A stretch of DNA of 43,700 bases, taken from NCBI GenBank assembly GCA_938023075.1, contig CALHDG010000019.1, positions 1 to 43,700 on the forward strand. The letters are read 5' to 3'. The translations under genes and the position numbers were made by a program. Shown in pieces: positions 1 through 8,310 of this stretch (position 1 is its first letter; each line of letters starts with the position of its first letter). The notes under the pieces were generated by a model, which had not been told where the DNA came from, made no database searches, and saw nothing but the letters and a program-made list of their open reading frames with translations. This DNA comes from an uncultured Chitinophagales bacterium. Lineage in GTDB: Bacteria > Bacteroidota > Bacteroidia > Chitinophagales > JAHDHT01.

Positions 1-21
1 AACCGCTGCAATCGGGGCTAG
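1..21 (+). repeat. Type I hairpin element, copy A (right end only)
   Basis: The window opens inside the 3' conserved block of the dispersed hairpin element described at 5820-5964: the ACCGCTGCAATCGGGGCTAG block is present without mismatch. The 5' half lies outside the window. After this block come two short TRCAA-loop hairpins and then a 37-nt block that also follows copy C near 22034. Confidence 0.8.
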
Positions 22-59
22 ATCGGTCAGTTCGCTCCTTCGTTAGTTGACTATTTTTT

Positions 60-107
60 GTGCGTTACAAACGCACTTCTCGAACATCCTCGTTGCAAAC
101 GAGGATG
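60..107. repeat. Two REP-like hairpins with TRCAA loops
   Basis: Two perfect hairpins sit side by side. At 60-76, GTGCGT and ACGCAC enclose TACAA. At 85-107, CATCCTCGT and ACGAGGATG enclose TGCAA. A third hairpin of the same design lies at 43459-43477. Stems differ while the loop stays TRCAA, as in REP-type elements mobilised by Y1 (IS200-like) transposases. No such transposase is visible here, so that link is inference. Confidence 0.5.
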
Positions 108-122
108 AGCTAAGAGCACTCG

Positions 123-159
123 AAAACAGGAAAGTATCAACTACCTTGATAAACTTGTC
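123..159 (+). repeat. 37-nt repeat shared with 22034-22070
   Basis: This 37-nt block beginning AAAACAGGAAAGTATCAAC matches 22034-22070 with three mismatches. It contains a short hairpin, ATCAA-N5-TTGAT, whose loop differs between the copies. Both copies lie about 30-100 nt after a type I hairpin element, so the two repeats probably travel or are maintained together. Confidence 0.6.
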
Positions 160-209
160 CAAAAGTGTAAACTATATTATGGTTTTGGATAAACTTTTAG
201 AAATAGTCC

Positions 210-238
210 ATTGGGTTTTCACTTGTGCTATACCCAAT
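210..238. repeat. Inverted repeat ATTGGGT/ACCCAAT
   Basis: Seven-base perfect arms at 210-216 and 232-238 enclose a 15-nt loop. It may be another degenerate hairpin in the repeat mosaic at the left end, or a weak terminator; there is no T-tract. Nothing in 1-526 looks like a real gene. Confidence 0.3.
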
Positions 239-257
239 TGACCATAAAATGCAACAC

Positions 258-355
258 AAATTTCGGTTTAATATTGGCGATCTCTTCGTTAAAAATACTC
301 GCCGTAGCCGCTGGCTATGCCTGCGTTTGAAGCTCACCAAATTAATTCCAAATTT
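258..355. repeat. Type II hairpin element, copy 1
   Basis: An imperfect inverted repeat of about 98 nt. AAATTT and TTGGCGA on the left pair with TCACCAA and AAATTT on the right. The central block at 299-326 (CTCGCC..TAGCC..CT.. then GCCTGCGTTT) resembles the centre of the larger hairpin at 35407-35540, although the outer arms differ. I read these as two members of one family of structured intergenic repeats with variable arms and a conserved core. Confidence 0.45.
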
Positions 356-526
356 TTTGTGTCACTTTTTACTGTCAAATTGGTATTAGATAGCCTTCAA
401 TGCTAATCTATCAATGTTCTATATTATTTTAGTAATTTGCCGTCGTTCAATTTCCATCACAAACAGAGTTTAGAAGTATATACAAACTTTAGGTTTGAGG
501 AAATTGTTTAATCAAAATAATTAAAG

Positions 527-1984
527 ATGAATAATTGGAAATTCCCTACCAATACAGAAAGTAAAGAGGATATTTACAAAGCCTTAAAAGAGCTAAAAAA
601 AGATGACCTTCCATGGAAAACAGGTAAGGTGATGGCTTATGTTTACCAAACTATTCCAGCAGCTCAGGAGCTTGCCCATGAAGCCTACACTTTGTATTTA
701 ACTGAAAATGGTTTAGATCCAAGTCAGTTTCCGAGTTTGTTGCAATTGGAAAGACAGGTAATTGCAATGGTAGCAGATTTACTAAATGGAGGTTCTGCTG
801 CTGTTGGTAACTGCATTAGTGGTGGTACCGAAAGTGTTATGTTGGCTGTAAAAACTGCCAGAGATAGAGCACGCCAATTATATCCAAAAATTACAGAACC
901 GGAAATTATTATTCCTGAAACGGCACATCCTTGTTTCTATAAGGCAGGGCATTATTTGAATGTGAAGGTTAAGACAACCCCGGTTAACAAAACAACTTTT
1001 AAAGCGGATGTTAAAGCGATGGAGGCTGATATCACCGATCAGACTATTTTATTGGCATGCTCGGCACCATCATATACCAATGCCGTAATTGATGATATTG
1101 AAGCCATTGCGGCAATAGCGAAAACCAATAACCTACTCTGCCATGTAGATGCTTGCGTGGGAGGCATGTTCATCCCTTTTGCAAAAATGCTCGGTTACTC
1201 CATGCCTTTATTTGATTTTAGCATAGCCGGTGTAACTTCAATATCTTGCGATTTGCACAAATATGGTTATGTGCCTAAGGGTTGTTCTACTATTATCTAT
1301 CGTAATAAAGCGTTGAGGCAATATCAGTTTTTTAGTTGTTCTGCCTGGCCCGGGTATACCATTCTTAATCCTACCGTATTATCAAGTAAAACGGGTGGAC
1401 CTATGGCAGCAGCATGGAGTCTTTTTAAATTTTTAGGAGTTGAAACTTATAAGCAGGCAGTTAAAGATTGTATGGATGCGCGAGATGTAGTGATAGCGGC
1501 ACTCACAGAGATTCCTGAACTCTACCTGTTAGGGCAACCTGAAATTAGTATGTTGTCTTTTGCCTCTAACTCTGCAAGTGTAAACGTATTTGAATTAGCT
1601 GAACGCATGAAAGCGAAAGGTTGGTATATTCAAACACAGCTAAAATCAACTATATCAGATGCCGGTATCCATCTGTCTATTTCTCATTTCAATGCACCGC
1701 ATATACCTGCATTAATGGAAGATTTGAAAGTTACGGTAGAAGCATTAAAAAAAGAGACAGACCGTTCTGTACAAGCTACTTTTAATCCAGCTATGATCGA
1801 GGATATGTTAACCAATTTTACACCAGAGGTGTTGGATAATTTAGAACAAATTTTAAGCAAAAACGAACAAGGCATTCCCGATAATTTTGTGCTTGTAAAT
1901 AATATACTCAATACGTTAGAACCTGCTCAACGTGATATGCTATTGACTGCTTTTGTGAATAAGATGTTTTCGGTTGAACAGTAA
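527..1984 (+). CDS. PLP-dependent lyase/decarboxylase, sphingosine-1-phosphate lyase type
   Basis: A 485-residue fold-type I PLP enzyme. The PLP lysine is K245 in DLHKYGYVPKG, the arrangement typical of sphingosine-1-phosphate lyases. D208 in HVDACVGGMF should hold the pyridine nitrogen, H134 (ETAHPCF) should stack on the cofactor, and SGGTES at 98-103 should bind phosphate. Family members cleave phosphorylated long-chain bases or decarboxylate amino acids. Because many Bacteroidota make sphingolipids, long-chain-base turnover is a plausible role, but substrate is inferred. There is no N-terminal membrane anchor such as eukaryotic S1P lyase has, so it is probably cytoplasmic. ATG start preceded by an AT-rich leader. 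It is convergent with nadC, 23 nt away. Confidence 0.8.
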   Translation: MNNWKFPTNTESKEDIYKALKELKKDDLPWKTGKVMAYVYQTIPAAQELAHEAYTLYLTENGLDPSQFPSLLQLERQVIAMVADLLNGGSAAVGNCISGGTESVMLAVKTARDRARQLYPKITEPEIIIPETAHPCFYKAGHYLNVKVKTTPVNKTTFKADVKAMEADITDQTILLACSAPSYTNAVIDDIEAIAAIAKTNNLLCHVDACVGGMFIPFAKMLGYSMPLFDFSIAGVTSISCDLHKYGYVPKGCSTIIYRNKALRQYQFFSCSAWPGYTILNPTVLSSKTGGPMAAAWSLFKFLGVETYKQAVKDCMDARDVVIAALTEIPELYLLGQPEISMLSFASNSASVNVFELAERMKAKGWYIQTQLKSTISDAGIHLSISHFNAPHIPALMEDLKVTVEALKKETDRSVQATFNPAMIEDMLTNFTPEVLDNLEQILSKNEQGIPDNFVLVNNILNTLEPAQRDMLLTAFVNKMFSVEQ

Positions 1985-2007
1985 ATTTAAATTTGTTTCT
2001 AACTCGT

Positions 2008-2841
2008 TCAATAAGCTTTTAAACTCATATCTAAACTTTTTACCGAATGTGTTAACGCACCTACTGAAACATATTGGATGCCAGTTTCAGCATAAGCTCT
2101 TACTGTTTTTAAGTTAATGCCACCGGAGGCTTCTGTTTCAAAAGTAGCTGGTATTAGTTCAAGGGCTTCCTTTATGGCTTCAGGACTAAAATTATCCAAC
2201 ATAATTCTATCAACTCTGTCATCATCTACTACAATTTTTAATTCTTCTACATTGCGTACTTCAATCTCCACCTTTAATGATAAGTTCTTTTCTTTAAGAT
2301 AATCATAAGTCCGGTTAATGGCTTTTACAATACCGCCTGCGTAATCGTGATGATTGTCTTTTATCATAATCATATCATACAAACCCATTCTATGATTATG
2401 GCATCCTCCAATTCTAACTGCCCATTTTTCAAAATAACGAATACCGGGTGTGGTTTTACGGGTATCTAAAATTTTGGTTGACAAATCTTTTACTTCATCT
2501 GCATATTGACGACTTAAAGTGGCAATTCCACTCATACGTTGCATTAAATTTAGCACAATGCGTTCAGCTTTTAAAAGGCTTTGAGCTCTACCTTTAACGG
2601 TAAACGCAATATCGCCATATTGAACATTGGTTCCGTCTTCTAAATAGCGTTCCATTGTTAAACCTTCATCTACAAAATGAAAAACATGTTTAGCCAACTC
2701 AACTCCGGCAATCACTCCATCCTCTTTTACAATTAACCGGGCTTGTCGTTCTGCCTCAGCCGGTATAGTTGCCAATGAAGTATGATCACCATCTTTCACA
2801 TCTTCTTGAAAAAAAATAGTCAATGCTTCTTTAATATCCAT
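2008..2841 (-). CDS. nadC: Nicotinate-nucleotide pyrophosphorylase (carboxylating), NadC
   Basis: This 277-residue protein matches quinolinate phosphoribosyltransferase throughout. It converts quinolinate and PRPP to nicotinate mononucleotide in de novo NAD synthesis. Diagnostic segments are the ILDTRKTTPG stretch with the phosphate-binding Arg and Lys, GGCHNHRMGL with the paired His, IKDNH, EIEVRN, IMLDNFSPE and the C-terminal ASGGI barrel motif. I chose the ATG at 2841; a TTG lies one codon upstream. Length is normal for the family. nadA and nadB are not in the window, so it appears to be a lone gene. Confidence 0.95.
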   Translation of the reverse strand: MDIKEALTIFFQEDVKDGDHTSLATIPAEAERQARLIVKEDGVIAGVELAKHVFHFVDEGLTMERYLEDGTNVQYGDIAFTVKGRAQSLLKAERIVLNLMQRMSGIATLSRQYADEVKDLSTKILDTRKTTPGIRYFEKWAVRIGGCHNHRMGLYDMIMIKDNHHDYAGGIVKAINRTYDYLKEKNLSLKVEIEVRNVEELKIVVDDDRVDRIMLDNFSPEAIKEALELIPATFETEASGGINLKTVRAYAETGIQYVSVGALTHSVKSLDMSLKAY

Positions 2842-2973
2842 CAAGCAAAAGTAAGGATATTCTTTGTGAATTCAATTTCATTTTCCCTAGGGATCGTAAA
2901 AATTACCATCCCTACGGTTCTTCGTAGTTTAGATCTAGACACCAGCCAACTGCCTTATTCCAGTTTAGTGTTT

Positions 2974-3201
2974 TTAAACGTTAGGTAAAAATACTGAAAA
3001 AGTGATCTCTTTCCCAAAATTAGAATGAATTTTAATATATCCGTTATGATTTTCTTCAACAATTCTTTTGCAAATGGCTAAACCAAAGCCGCTTCCCTCA
3101 CCCCCTTTAGTAGAATAATTTAAATAAGTACCTTTTCTGTTTGTGAAACTGTAAAATTGTCTTGCATATTGGGAATATTGAATTAAAAGTAAATATATCA
3201 T
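2974..3201 (-). pseudogene. Relic of a histidine kinase C-terminus
   Basis: The 75-codon frame encodes only the end of a sensor kinase ATPase domain: a G-box segment (GEGSGFGLAICKRIVEENHN) and the usual closing strand ending SVFLP. The dimerisation helix, the phospho-accepting His and the N box are absent, and nothing upstream continues the homology. I take it as the tail of a deleted kinase gene. Proximity to the response-regulator fusion at 13702 (about 10 kb away) is suggestive only. Confidence 0.6.
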
Positions 3202-3241
3202 GACTCAAAACAAAATATATTAAGTAAAAGTTCACTCCCCC

Positions 3242-5266
3242 CTACCCCGGCAACAAGCGCAGCAACAATATCTCAATAGCCAAAAAGGTAAGTGCTAAAA
3301 TAACGCACAACTTCCAAAGTACAATGCCTTTATCAATTTCGCCAACCATTTGGGTAATATCATCTTTAAAATTTTCAATGAAAAAGACTTGATCACCGAA
3401 AAATTGTGCCTTCAATTCGGATAAGGAAAAATGATCTAAAATTGATTCTTTACGATTAAAATTAAAACCAAAGAAAGAAAGTTGATCTTCCGTATCCGTC
3501 ACTAATTCATAAATTCCGGCATCTTGCATTTGGTTGTTAATCGCTAAATTAATTTTAGAGCCATAGGCTTTTTGTCCGGGTATAAATTCTTTGGTTTCTC
3601 CTTTTAACTTGTATACCGCATCCTGATTTTTTTTGGTATTGGCAACTTCAATATTATTATTCCCTCCAACGGTAAAGGCTAATGAATTATTCTGAGCACC
3701 TACCAAAACCATTTTCAACAACATGGGCACAAAAATAGCGTGTGAGCCAACATTACCATAATCGGCATTTAGGGGTGTAGCAGCCATATAAACTTTTCCA
3801 GATTTATAATTGTACTTACTCAAAAACGATTTTTGATCATTAAAGCGTAACAACACTTCCTCATTGGTCGATGAAAAGCGCGTCATATCAAAACTTTTAA
3901 TCGCTTTCGGCAAATCAATATTTCGTGGAATCCGTTCAAACACATCACTAAAAATTTCTTGCTTGGTATTGATATAATTAACCGTGCGTTCGTTATAATT
4001 CAGTTCTTCGTAGTTGTTAATATTTAAGGCTTTGGTTAGCTCTTTATAAGAAGAAGCATCCATTTTACCATTAGGGAAAATCAACACACTACCACCATCA
4101 ACCAAATACTGTTGCAACTCGTAAATCAAGCCAGAAGCCATGCTTTTGACACCATTCAAAATCACCAACTGATAAGTGGGTATGCTGGCATATTCTACTT
4201 TTCCAGCAGATTGATTATCTAAGGTAATTTGATTTTGATTACTAAACAAAGCACTTACATAATTACTTTTCTTACCTTCATTAATACTCAGTACTTTTAT
4301 TTTTTCTGGTATGAAAAAGGTAAAGAAATAACTATCATCAAAATTGATGGGATAATCGGCAATAGTTACTTTCGATTTATGCCAACCCGTAGTACCAATT
4401 CTAAAACTTATGGTATCAATTTTAGTAGTTTTAGCCGGTAACGATACATTGTTAATAGCTTTTACCTCATTATTTACACTCAACTCAATCCGTGTATTTT
4501 CAATGGCTGCATCGCCGGTGTTGTTTATTCTAACCAACAACTTATTGGTTTGATTAATCAGTTGAACCGGTGCTTCAAACCAAAGCGAATCAACAAACAC
4601 ATTTTGTTGATTAACCGATTGTAAAGGCACAAAATAGTAATTGTACATGGTATCCGTTTCAAAGTCAACTATCGACTTTTGAAAATCAGAGATCACAAAA
4701 ATATTTTTTTGTGCCGCTTCAAATTTTTCTAATACTTGTTTTTGCCGGGAAAGCACATTAGACAAACTGTTCACATTGGCACTTACCTCTAATTGTTCTA
4801 ACTCGGTTAAAAAAGCATCTTTCGATAACATCCGCTGATGCTTGCCTTCCATATCGTGCGTAATAAGTTGAAACTTATCTTCCGGTCCAAAAGCCTCGGC
4901 AACTTCTCTTGCCTTTTGCCTTGCTTTTTCAAACAACGATACGTCTTGGCTTTGTGCTTTCATGCTAAACGAATTATCTACAAAAACGCTGATGCCTTTT
5001 TTACCCGTCACCACATCATGGTCTTGCTTAGGCAAAAAGGGTTGAGCAAATGCAAATACTAAAAAAGCCAATGCCAGCAAACGCGATAATAAGACTAACC
5101 AATGCTTTAATCGCGAACGTGAAGCGGTTTCTTCTTTTACCTCCCGCAAAAATTGCACGTTGGTAAAATAAACTGTTTTAAATCTTCTAAAATTAAAAAG
5201 ATGAATGATGATGGGAATGGCTAATGCCAGCAACGCCCATAAAAACAATGGATTTACAAATTCCAT
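3242..5266 (-). CDS. BatA-domain membrane protein with VWA-like domain
   Basis: A 674-residue protein. It opens with the aerotolerance-regulator N-terminal (BatA) module: an N-out TM helix (LFLWALLALAIPIIIHLFNF), the RRFKTVYFTNVQFLREV stretch and a second TM at about 58-80. A VWA-like region follows with a metal-ion-dependent adhesion motif, DNSFS, around 92-96. A large presumably periplasmic portion of beta-rich sequence leads to a final TM helix near the C-terminus. Bacteroidota carry several such genes of unknown biochemical role near Bat operons. No MoxR or BatB partners are seen here. DUF3467 lies 36 nt upstream on the same strand, so the two may be cotranscribed. Confidence 0.75.
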   Translation of the reverse strand: MEFVNPLFLWALLALAIPIIIHLFNFRRFKTVYFTNVQFLREVKEETASRSRLKHWLVLLSRLLALAFLVFAFAQPFLPKQDHDVVTGKKGISVFVDNSFSMKAQSQDVSLFEKARQKAREVAEAFGPEDKFQLITHDMEGKHQRMLSKDAFLTELEQLEVSANVNSLSNVLSRQKQVLEKFEAAQKNIFVISDFQKSIVDFETDTMYNYYFVPLQSVNQQNVFVDSLWFEAPVQLINQTNKLLVRINNTGDAAIENTRIELSVNNEVKAINNVSLPAKTTKIDTISFRIGTTGWHKSKVTIADYPINFDDSYFFTFFIPEKIKVLSINEGKKSNYVSALFSNQNQITLDNQSAGKVEYASIPTYQLVILNGVKSMASGLIYELQQYLVDGGSVLIFPNGKMDASSYKELTKALNINNYEELNYNERTVNYINTKQEIFSDVFERIPRNIDLPKAIKSFDMTRFSSTNEEVLLRFNDQKSFLSKYNYKSGKVYMAATPLNADYGNVGSHAIFVPMLLKMVLVGAQNNSLAFTVGGNNNIEVANTKKNQDAVYKLKGETKEFIPGQKAYGSKINLAINNQMQDAGIYELVTDTEDQLSFFGFNFNRKESILDHFSLSELKAQFFGDQVFFIENFKDDITQMVGEIDKGIVLWKLCVILALTFLAIEILLLRLLPG

Positions 5267-5302
5267 TAACTAACTATAGTGGTTTAAGTTTGTATAAAAA
5301 AA

Positions 5303-5626
5303 TTACGCCTGAGCAGTTGGTCCACCAAAATTCATTGGTATACCTTGTATACCATCACTTTCTTGTATGGTTCCGTGTTGTTTTTCAAATTTTTTGATGT
5401 TATCGCCTAACGACCGTAACAAGCGTTTGGCATGCTGCGGTGTTATCACTATACGCGACTTCACCTTTGCCTTTGGCAAACCCGGCATAATCTTCACATA
5501 ATCTATTATAAACTCCGAATTAGAATGTGTAATAATTGCCAAATTTGAATAGACGCCATCAGCAATATCTTCCGGTAGTTCAATATTCAATTGATTTTTG
5601 TTTTTAACTTTTTTTTCTTCTGCCAT
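5303..5626 (-). CDS. DUF3467 domain protein
   Basis: A 107-residue small acidic protein typical of the DUF3467 family: NQLNIELPEDIADGVYSNLA, then an ITHSNSEFIIDYVKIMPG core and SRIVITPQHAKRLL. Function is unknown; it has no signal peptide. The family start is the ATG giving MAEEKK at 5626; an upstream in-frame ATG at 5674 would add 16 residues that do not fit the family. It probably shares a transcript with the downstream BatA-domain gene. Confidence 0.85.
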   Translation of the reverse strand: MAEEKKVKNKNQLNIELPEDIADGVYSNLAIITHSNSEFIIDYVKIMPGLPKAKVKSRIVITPQHAKRLLRSLGDNIKKFEKQHGTIQESDGIQGIPMNFGGPTAQA

Positions 5627-5819
5627 AAAATTTATCGTCTTATCGTCGCTACTTCTAAATAGGTACAACGGCAAAGTTACGTTAATTAGTTCGTTTTAGA
5701 TAAAATATTGGAAAGCACTTATAATGCAAGCATTGGCTTTACCTTCAAATACCTGCTCAATAAACTGTGTACAATTAATCGCCTTCTTTTTTTGTTAATC
5801 TGAAAATAAAATAAAGAGA

Positions 5820-5964
5820 TTTTTTTTGAAGCGAAATCATCAACTACTTTCAAAGGGGCAGCCCGCTTTCCGCTCAAATACCATTTGGCAAACGCTGCAA
5901 TGCCTCCGCCACAAATGGTATAACCGCTGCAATCGGGGCTAGTTTTCTAGCCTCGCCCGGCTTC
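5820..5964 (+). repeat. Type I hairpin element, copy B
   Basis: T-tract, then GAAGCG (5828-5833), about 28 variable nt, the 5' block CCCGCTTTCCGCTCAAAT, a 10-bp stem ATACCATTTG (5878-5887)/CAAATGGTAT (5912-5921), the 3' block ACCGCTGCAATCGGGGCTAG, and GCTTC (5960-5964) pairing with the opening GAAGC. The distal stem has A-T where most copies have G-C, a paired change. This is the one complete copy with no same-strand gene just upstream; the flanking genes are both on the minus strand. Confidence 0.85.
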
Positions 5965-6050
5965 AATAACACGTTTAAATATTACTCAATTCCATATATT
6001 CAATTGATAATCAAACTTTATATACTACCGTAATTTGTTGGAAATGAAAC

Positions 6051-6551
6051 TTAGTGTTTATGGTTGTGATCGTGTTTATGATCATGTTTAAAATAAGCAT
6101 GTTCAAAATTTTGAACTGCTTTACGCATACTTGCTATATGATCTAACTCGGTGGTTTGCTTACTCTTCATCGCATATACCAAAATTTCATGCAAACTGCT
6201 TAATTGAGTTATATACTTTTGATAAGCAGCCATATCCGTTTTATCCGTAACTTTTACCCGTTGATGTAAAAAGTATTGACTAACGATTTGTTGAATTTCC
6301 TCAGCATGTTTTTCTTTGTTGTTCACCCACCTAACCAATTGATTGATGTGGGCTGTAGGATCTTTAGACAATTCATTCACCTGATTCATGGCTTTTTCAA
6401 TAGTTGTAATATGCTCTTTAATTAAGCTAATCCGTAACGAATCTTCATAAATACCACAAGGTACTTCGCAATGTGGGTTTGCTAAAACCGGATTCGTAAA
6501 TAAAAACAGGGTAACTAATATAGCAAGGCTTTTACTAATTAAAATTTTCAT
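6051..6551 (-). CDS. sodN: Exported nickel superoxide dismutase
   Basis: This 166-residue protein has the nickel-hook motif HCEVPCGIY at 27-35, the N-terminus of mature Ni-SOD, followed by the family's helical bundle (region 36-155). His1, Cys2, Cys6 and Tyr9 of the hook are all present, so superoxide dismutation is expected. In Streptomyces a dedicated protease (SodX) removes the leader to expose His1. Here the leader is a Sec signal peptide with a good cleavage site after VLA (residue 24), which would leave Asn-Pro before His27. The C-terminus carries a His/Asp tail, HDHKHDHNHKH, likely to bind metal. No SodX-like protease gene is adjacent. Symbol assigned by family; confidence in the family is high from the hook alone. 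Confidence 0.88.
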   Translation of the reverse strand: MKILISKSLAILVTLFLFTNPVLANPHCEVPCGIYEDSLRISLIKEHITTIEKAMNQVNELSKDPTAHINQLVRWVNNKEKHAEEIQQIVSQYFLHQRVKVTDKTDMAAYQKYITQLSSLHEILVYAMKSKQTTELDHIASMRKAVQNFEHAYFKHDHKHDHNHKH

Positions 6552-6672
6552 TTTTAAATATTTTTTTATCTTTATATTATTAATTATCTAACAAAATTAT
6601 TAATGAAAGCTAAGTAACGACATTTTGAGTTAAAAATAATAGTTATTCTTGTGTTAAATTTAAATTAATAAG

Positions 6673-6876
6673 ATGAAAAAATTTGCAATTATGTTAAGCC
6701 TTATCACATTGGTAATGGCAGGGTGTTCTTCGGGTTCAGAAAAAAAAGTACAAGAGAGCCAGCAAAAGGGAGCAGAGCAATACGATGATTTACTGAAAAA
6801 TTTAGAACAAAAAACCAAATCAACTAAAAAAGAAGCTCCAAAAAAAGAAGCAGCAACAACTCAAAAATCAAAATGA
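6673..6876 (+). CDS. Small Lys/Glu-rich lipoprotein
   Basis: A 67-residue protein with a lipoprotein signal: MKKFAIMLSLITLVMAGC places the lipidated Cys at residue 18. The mature part is charged and low in complexity (Lys, Glu, Gln, Ala), with no recognisable domain. It is divergent from the Ni-SOD gene, about 120 nt between starts. Function unknown; a membrane-anchored spacer or entericidin-like role would be a guess. Confidence 0.65.
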   Translation: MKKFAIMLSLITLVMAGCSSGSEKKVQESQQKGAEQYDDLLKNLEQKTKSTKKEAPKKEAATTQKSK

Positions 6877-7161
6877 TTATTTGTATTTGAATAGGTTAAA
6901 TTTTATACTTTTCAACCAAGGCTTTTATGCGCTTACAGTTCTTCAAAAAATGTGTTCATCGCCCGTCTATGAATATGTTTTTGAGTCGTCTAAGTTGTCA
7001 ACACAGCTCGTGCTTTAGTAAAAAAGTTCAAAATTCAGCATAAGAAAGTATAATAAATCCCCAATATTTACAGAACGTTTCTAGCTCTAATACATTCAAA
7101 GTAGTGCTAATTGAAATTGTACTTAGAGAAACGAAACAAGACTTACTGTCATATTTATAAA

Positions 7162-7190
7162 GGTACTATAATTTAAAAAGTTATAGTACC
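7162..7190. repeat. Perfect inverted repeat, 10-bp arms
   Basis: GGTACTATAA (7162-7171) and TTATAGTACC (7181-7190) pair perfectly around a 9-nt loop. There is no T-tract to make it a canonical terminator. It could be a protein-binding palindrome or a remnant repeat. Confidence 0.4.
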
Positions 7191-7294
7191 TGCTTCATTT
7201 AAGCTTACTTACTTAAGTTTCGGTAGTAAAATAATTGCTGTTCCAATAGAACCTGTTCCATTGTGTTAACAAAAGCAAAGCCACTTTACTACAA

Positions 7295-7314
7295 CAAGTG
7301 AACAGGTTCACTTG
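7295..7314. repeat. Perfect palindrome, 9-bp arms with 2-nt centre
   Basis: CAAGTGAAC and GTTCACTTG are separated by AG. The tight spacing suits a dimeric regulator site more than an RNA hairpin, but no gene starts nearby: the closest is the lysoplasmalogenase start 266 nt to the right. Confidence 0.35.
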
Positions 7315-7579
7315 GATGATTTTATGCTTTATATGTTGAATTAAGTTTACTTAACCTCATGGAGTACTTCAATTTCCATAAATAATTTATATTCAAGTTG
7401 TTATGAAATGAATACTACTGCCGATACTTAAGTTACTTATCAATTAATCAAACATATACCCTTCTATTTGTGGTTTAACTTTAGAATAAATTCTTCCAAG
7501 TAGAAACCTATTGAAATCTATTGTTGTACGGTTTTAGATGGGAATCCTTAAAAAATAATTATTTTTAGTTCATATTAAT

Positions 7580-8260
7580 ATGATGATGATTGAAAATTTG
7601 AAACTTCGAACGGTTTCTTTAAGCCTGTTTGTGCTTAGTTTAGGCTTGGTTATTATTAGTGGAATATTTACTGATTTGAATTGTTTAAACATAATAGGTA
7701 AACCACTTTTAATGCCCTTTTTAGCCTCGTATTTTATAAGCTTTAAACCAATTAAAGGCAACAAAGCAGTTTTGGCAGCACTTTTATTTTCTTGGTTTGG
7801 TGATTTATTATTAATGTTTCAACAAAACCATGAGCTGTTTTTTATAGCCGGTTTACTCAGTTTTTTAATTGCCCATATTGCCTATATTATTGCTTTTAGG
7901 TCATCCATAAAAAATTACCATCTGTTAAAAGAAAAGCCATGGTTTATCCTTTTAATTTTTATCTACGGAATTCTATTTTTATATTTTTTATATCCTAATT
8001 TAAATGATTTGCTAATACCCGTTACAGTTTATGCCATCGTTATTTGTGGTATGCTTATTTTTGCCATACTTCGTTTTAAAAATGTAAAAACTAATAGTTT
8101 TTGGCTAACACTCCTTGGCGCATTGCTCTTCGTTTTGTCAGATTCTACTATTGCCATCAATAAATTCTTATATCCATTTAGCTTAGCTTATCCGGTAATA
8201 ATTGCTAGCTATGCTATTGGTCAATACTTAATTATTAAAGGATTGGTGAGTAACAATTGA
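7580..8260 (+). CDS. Lysoplasmalogenase, YhhN/TMEM86 family
   Basis: A 226-residue integral membrane protein with about eight hydrophobic segments. The family pattern is visible: a SWFGDLLLMF helix with the acidic residue after Gly, FFIAGLLSFLIAHIAYIIAF, and a late GALLFVLSDSTIAINKF segment with its Asp. Family members hydrolyse the vinyl-ether bond of lysoplasmalogens in animals; the bacterial substrate is often unclear. Three near-consecutive ATG codons mark the start, and the first is given. It stands alone, with a tail-to-tail acyltransferase 50 nt downstream. Confidence 0.8.
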   Translation: MMMIENLKLRTVSLSLFVLSLGLVIISGIFTDLNCLNIIGKPLLMPFLASYFISFKPIKGNKAVLAALLFSWFGDLLLMFQQNHELFFIAGLLSFLIAHIAYIIAFRSSIKNYHLLKEKPWFILLIFIYGILFLYFLYPNLNDLLIPVTVYAIVICGMLIFAILRFKNVKTNSFWLTLLGALLFVLSDSTIAINKFLYPFSLAYPVIIASYAIGQYLIIKGLVSNN

Positions 8261-8310
8261 TGTAGAAATAAAATCTTTTTAAGGTTTTAAGCAGCTTCAA
8301 ATATTCGCAC

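Larger units (their letters stand above)
6877..7579. other. Gene-poor stretch with possible gene-tail relics
   Basis: About 700 bp without an open gene. On the minus strand 6896-6955 reads as a 19-residue open tail ending KALVEKYKI then stop, with a stop just upstream and frames that break. At 7209-7262 a tail reading GTAIILLPKLK then stop resembles the last strand of a sensor kinase. Two perfect inverted repeats are present (7162-7190 and 7295-7314). I read this as decayed DNA; the relic assignments are weak. Confidence 0.3.

Noticed and set aside
47-241. 64-codon open frame at the left end
   Set aside because: It runs through two hairpin repeats and a dispersed 37-nt repeat; no domain or plausible start context.
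5820-5964. Type I elements as integron attC sites
   Set aside because: They have imperfect dyad symmetry and variable centres, but no RYYYAAC/GTTRRRY core sites at the ends, no integrase gene, and they lie singly between housekeeping genes.
7162-7190. Rho-independent terminator
   Set aside because: Arms are AT-rich, no T-tract follows, and no gene ends close by.
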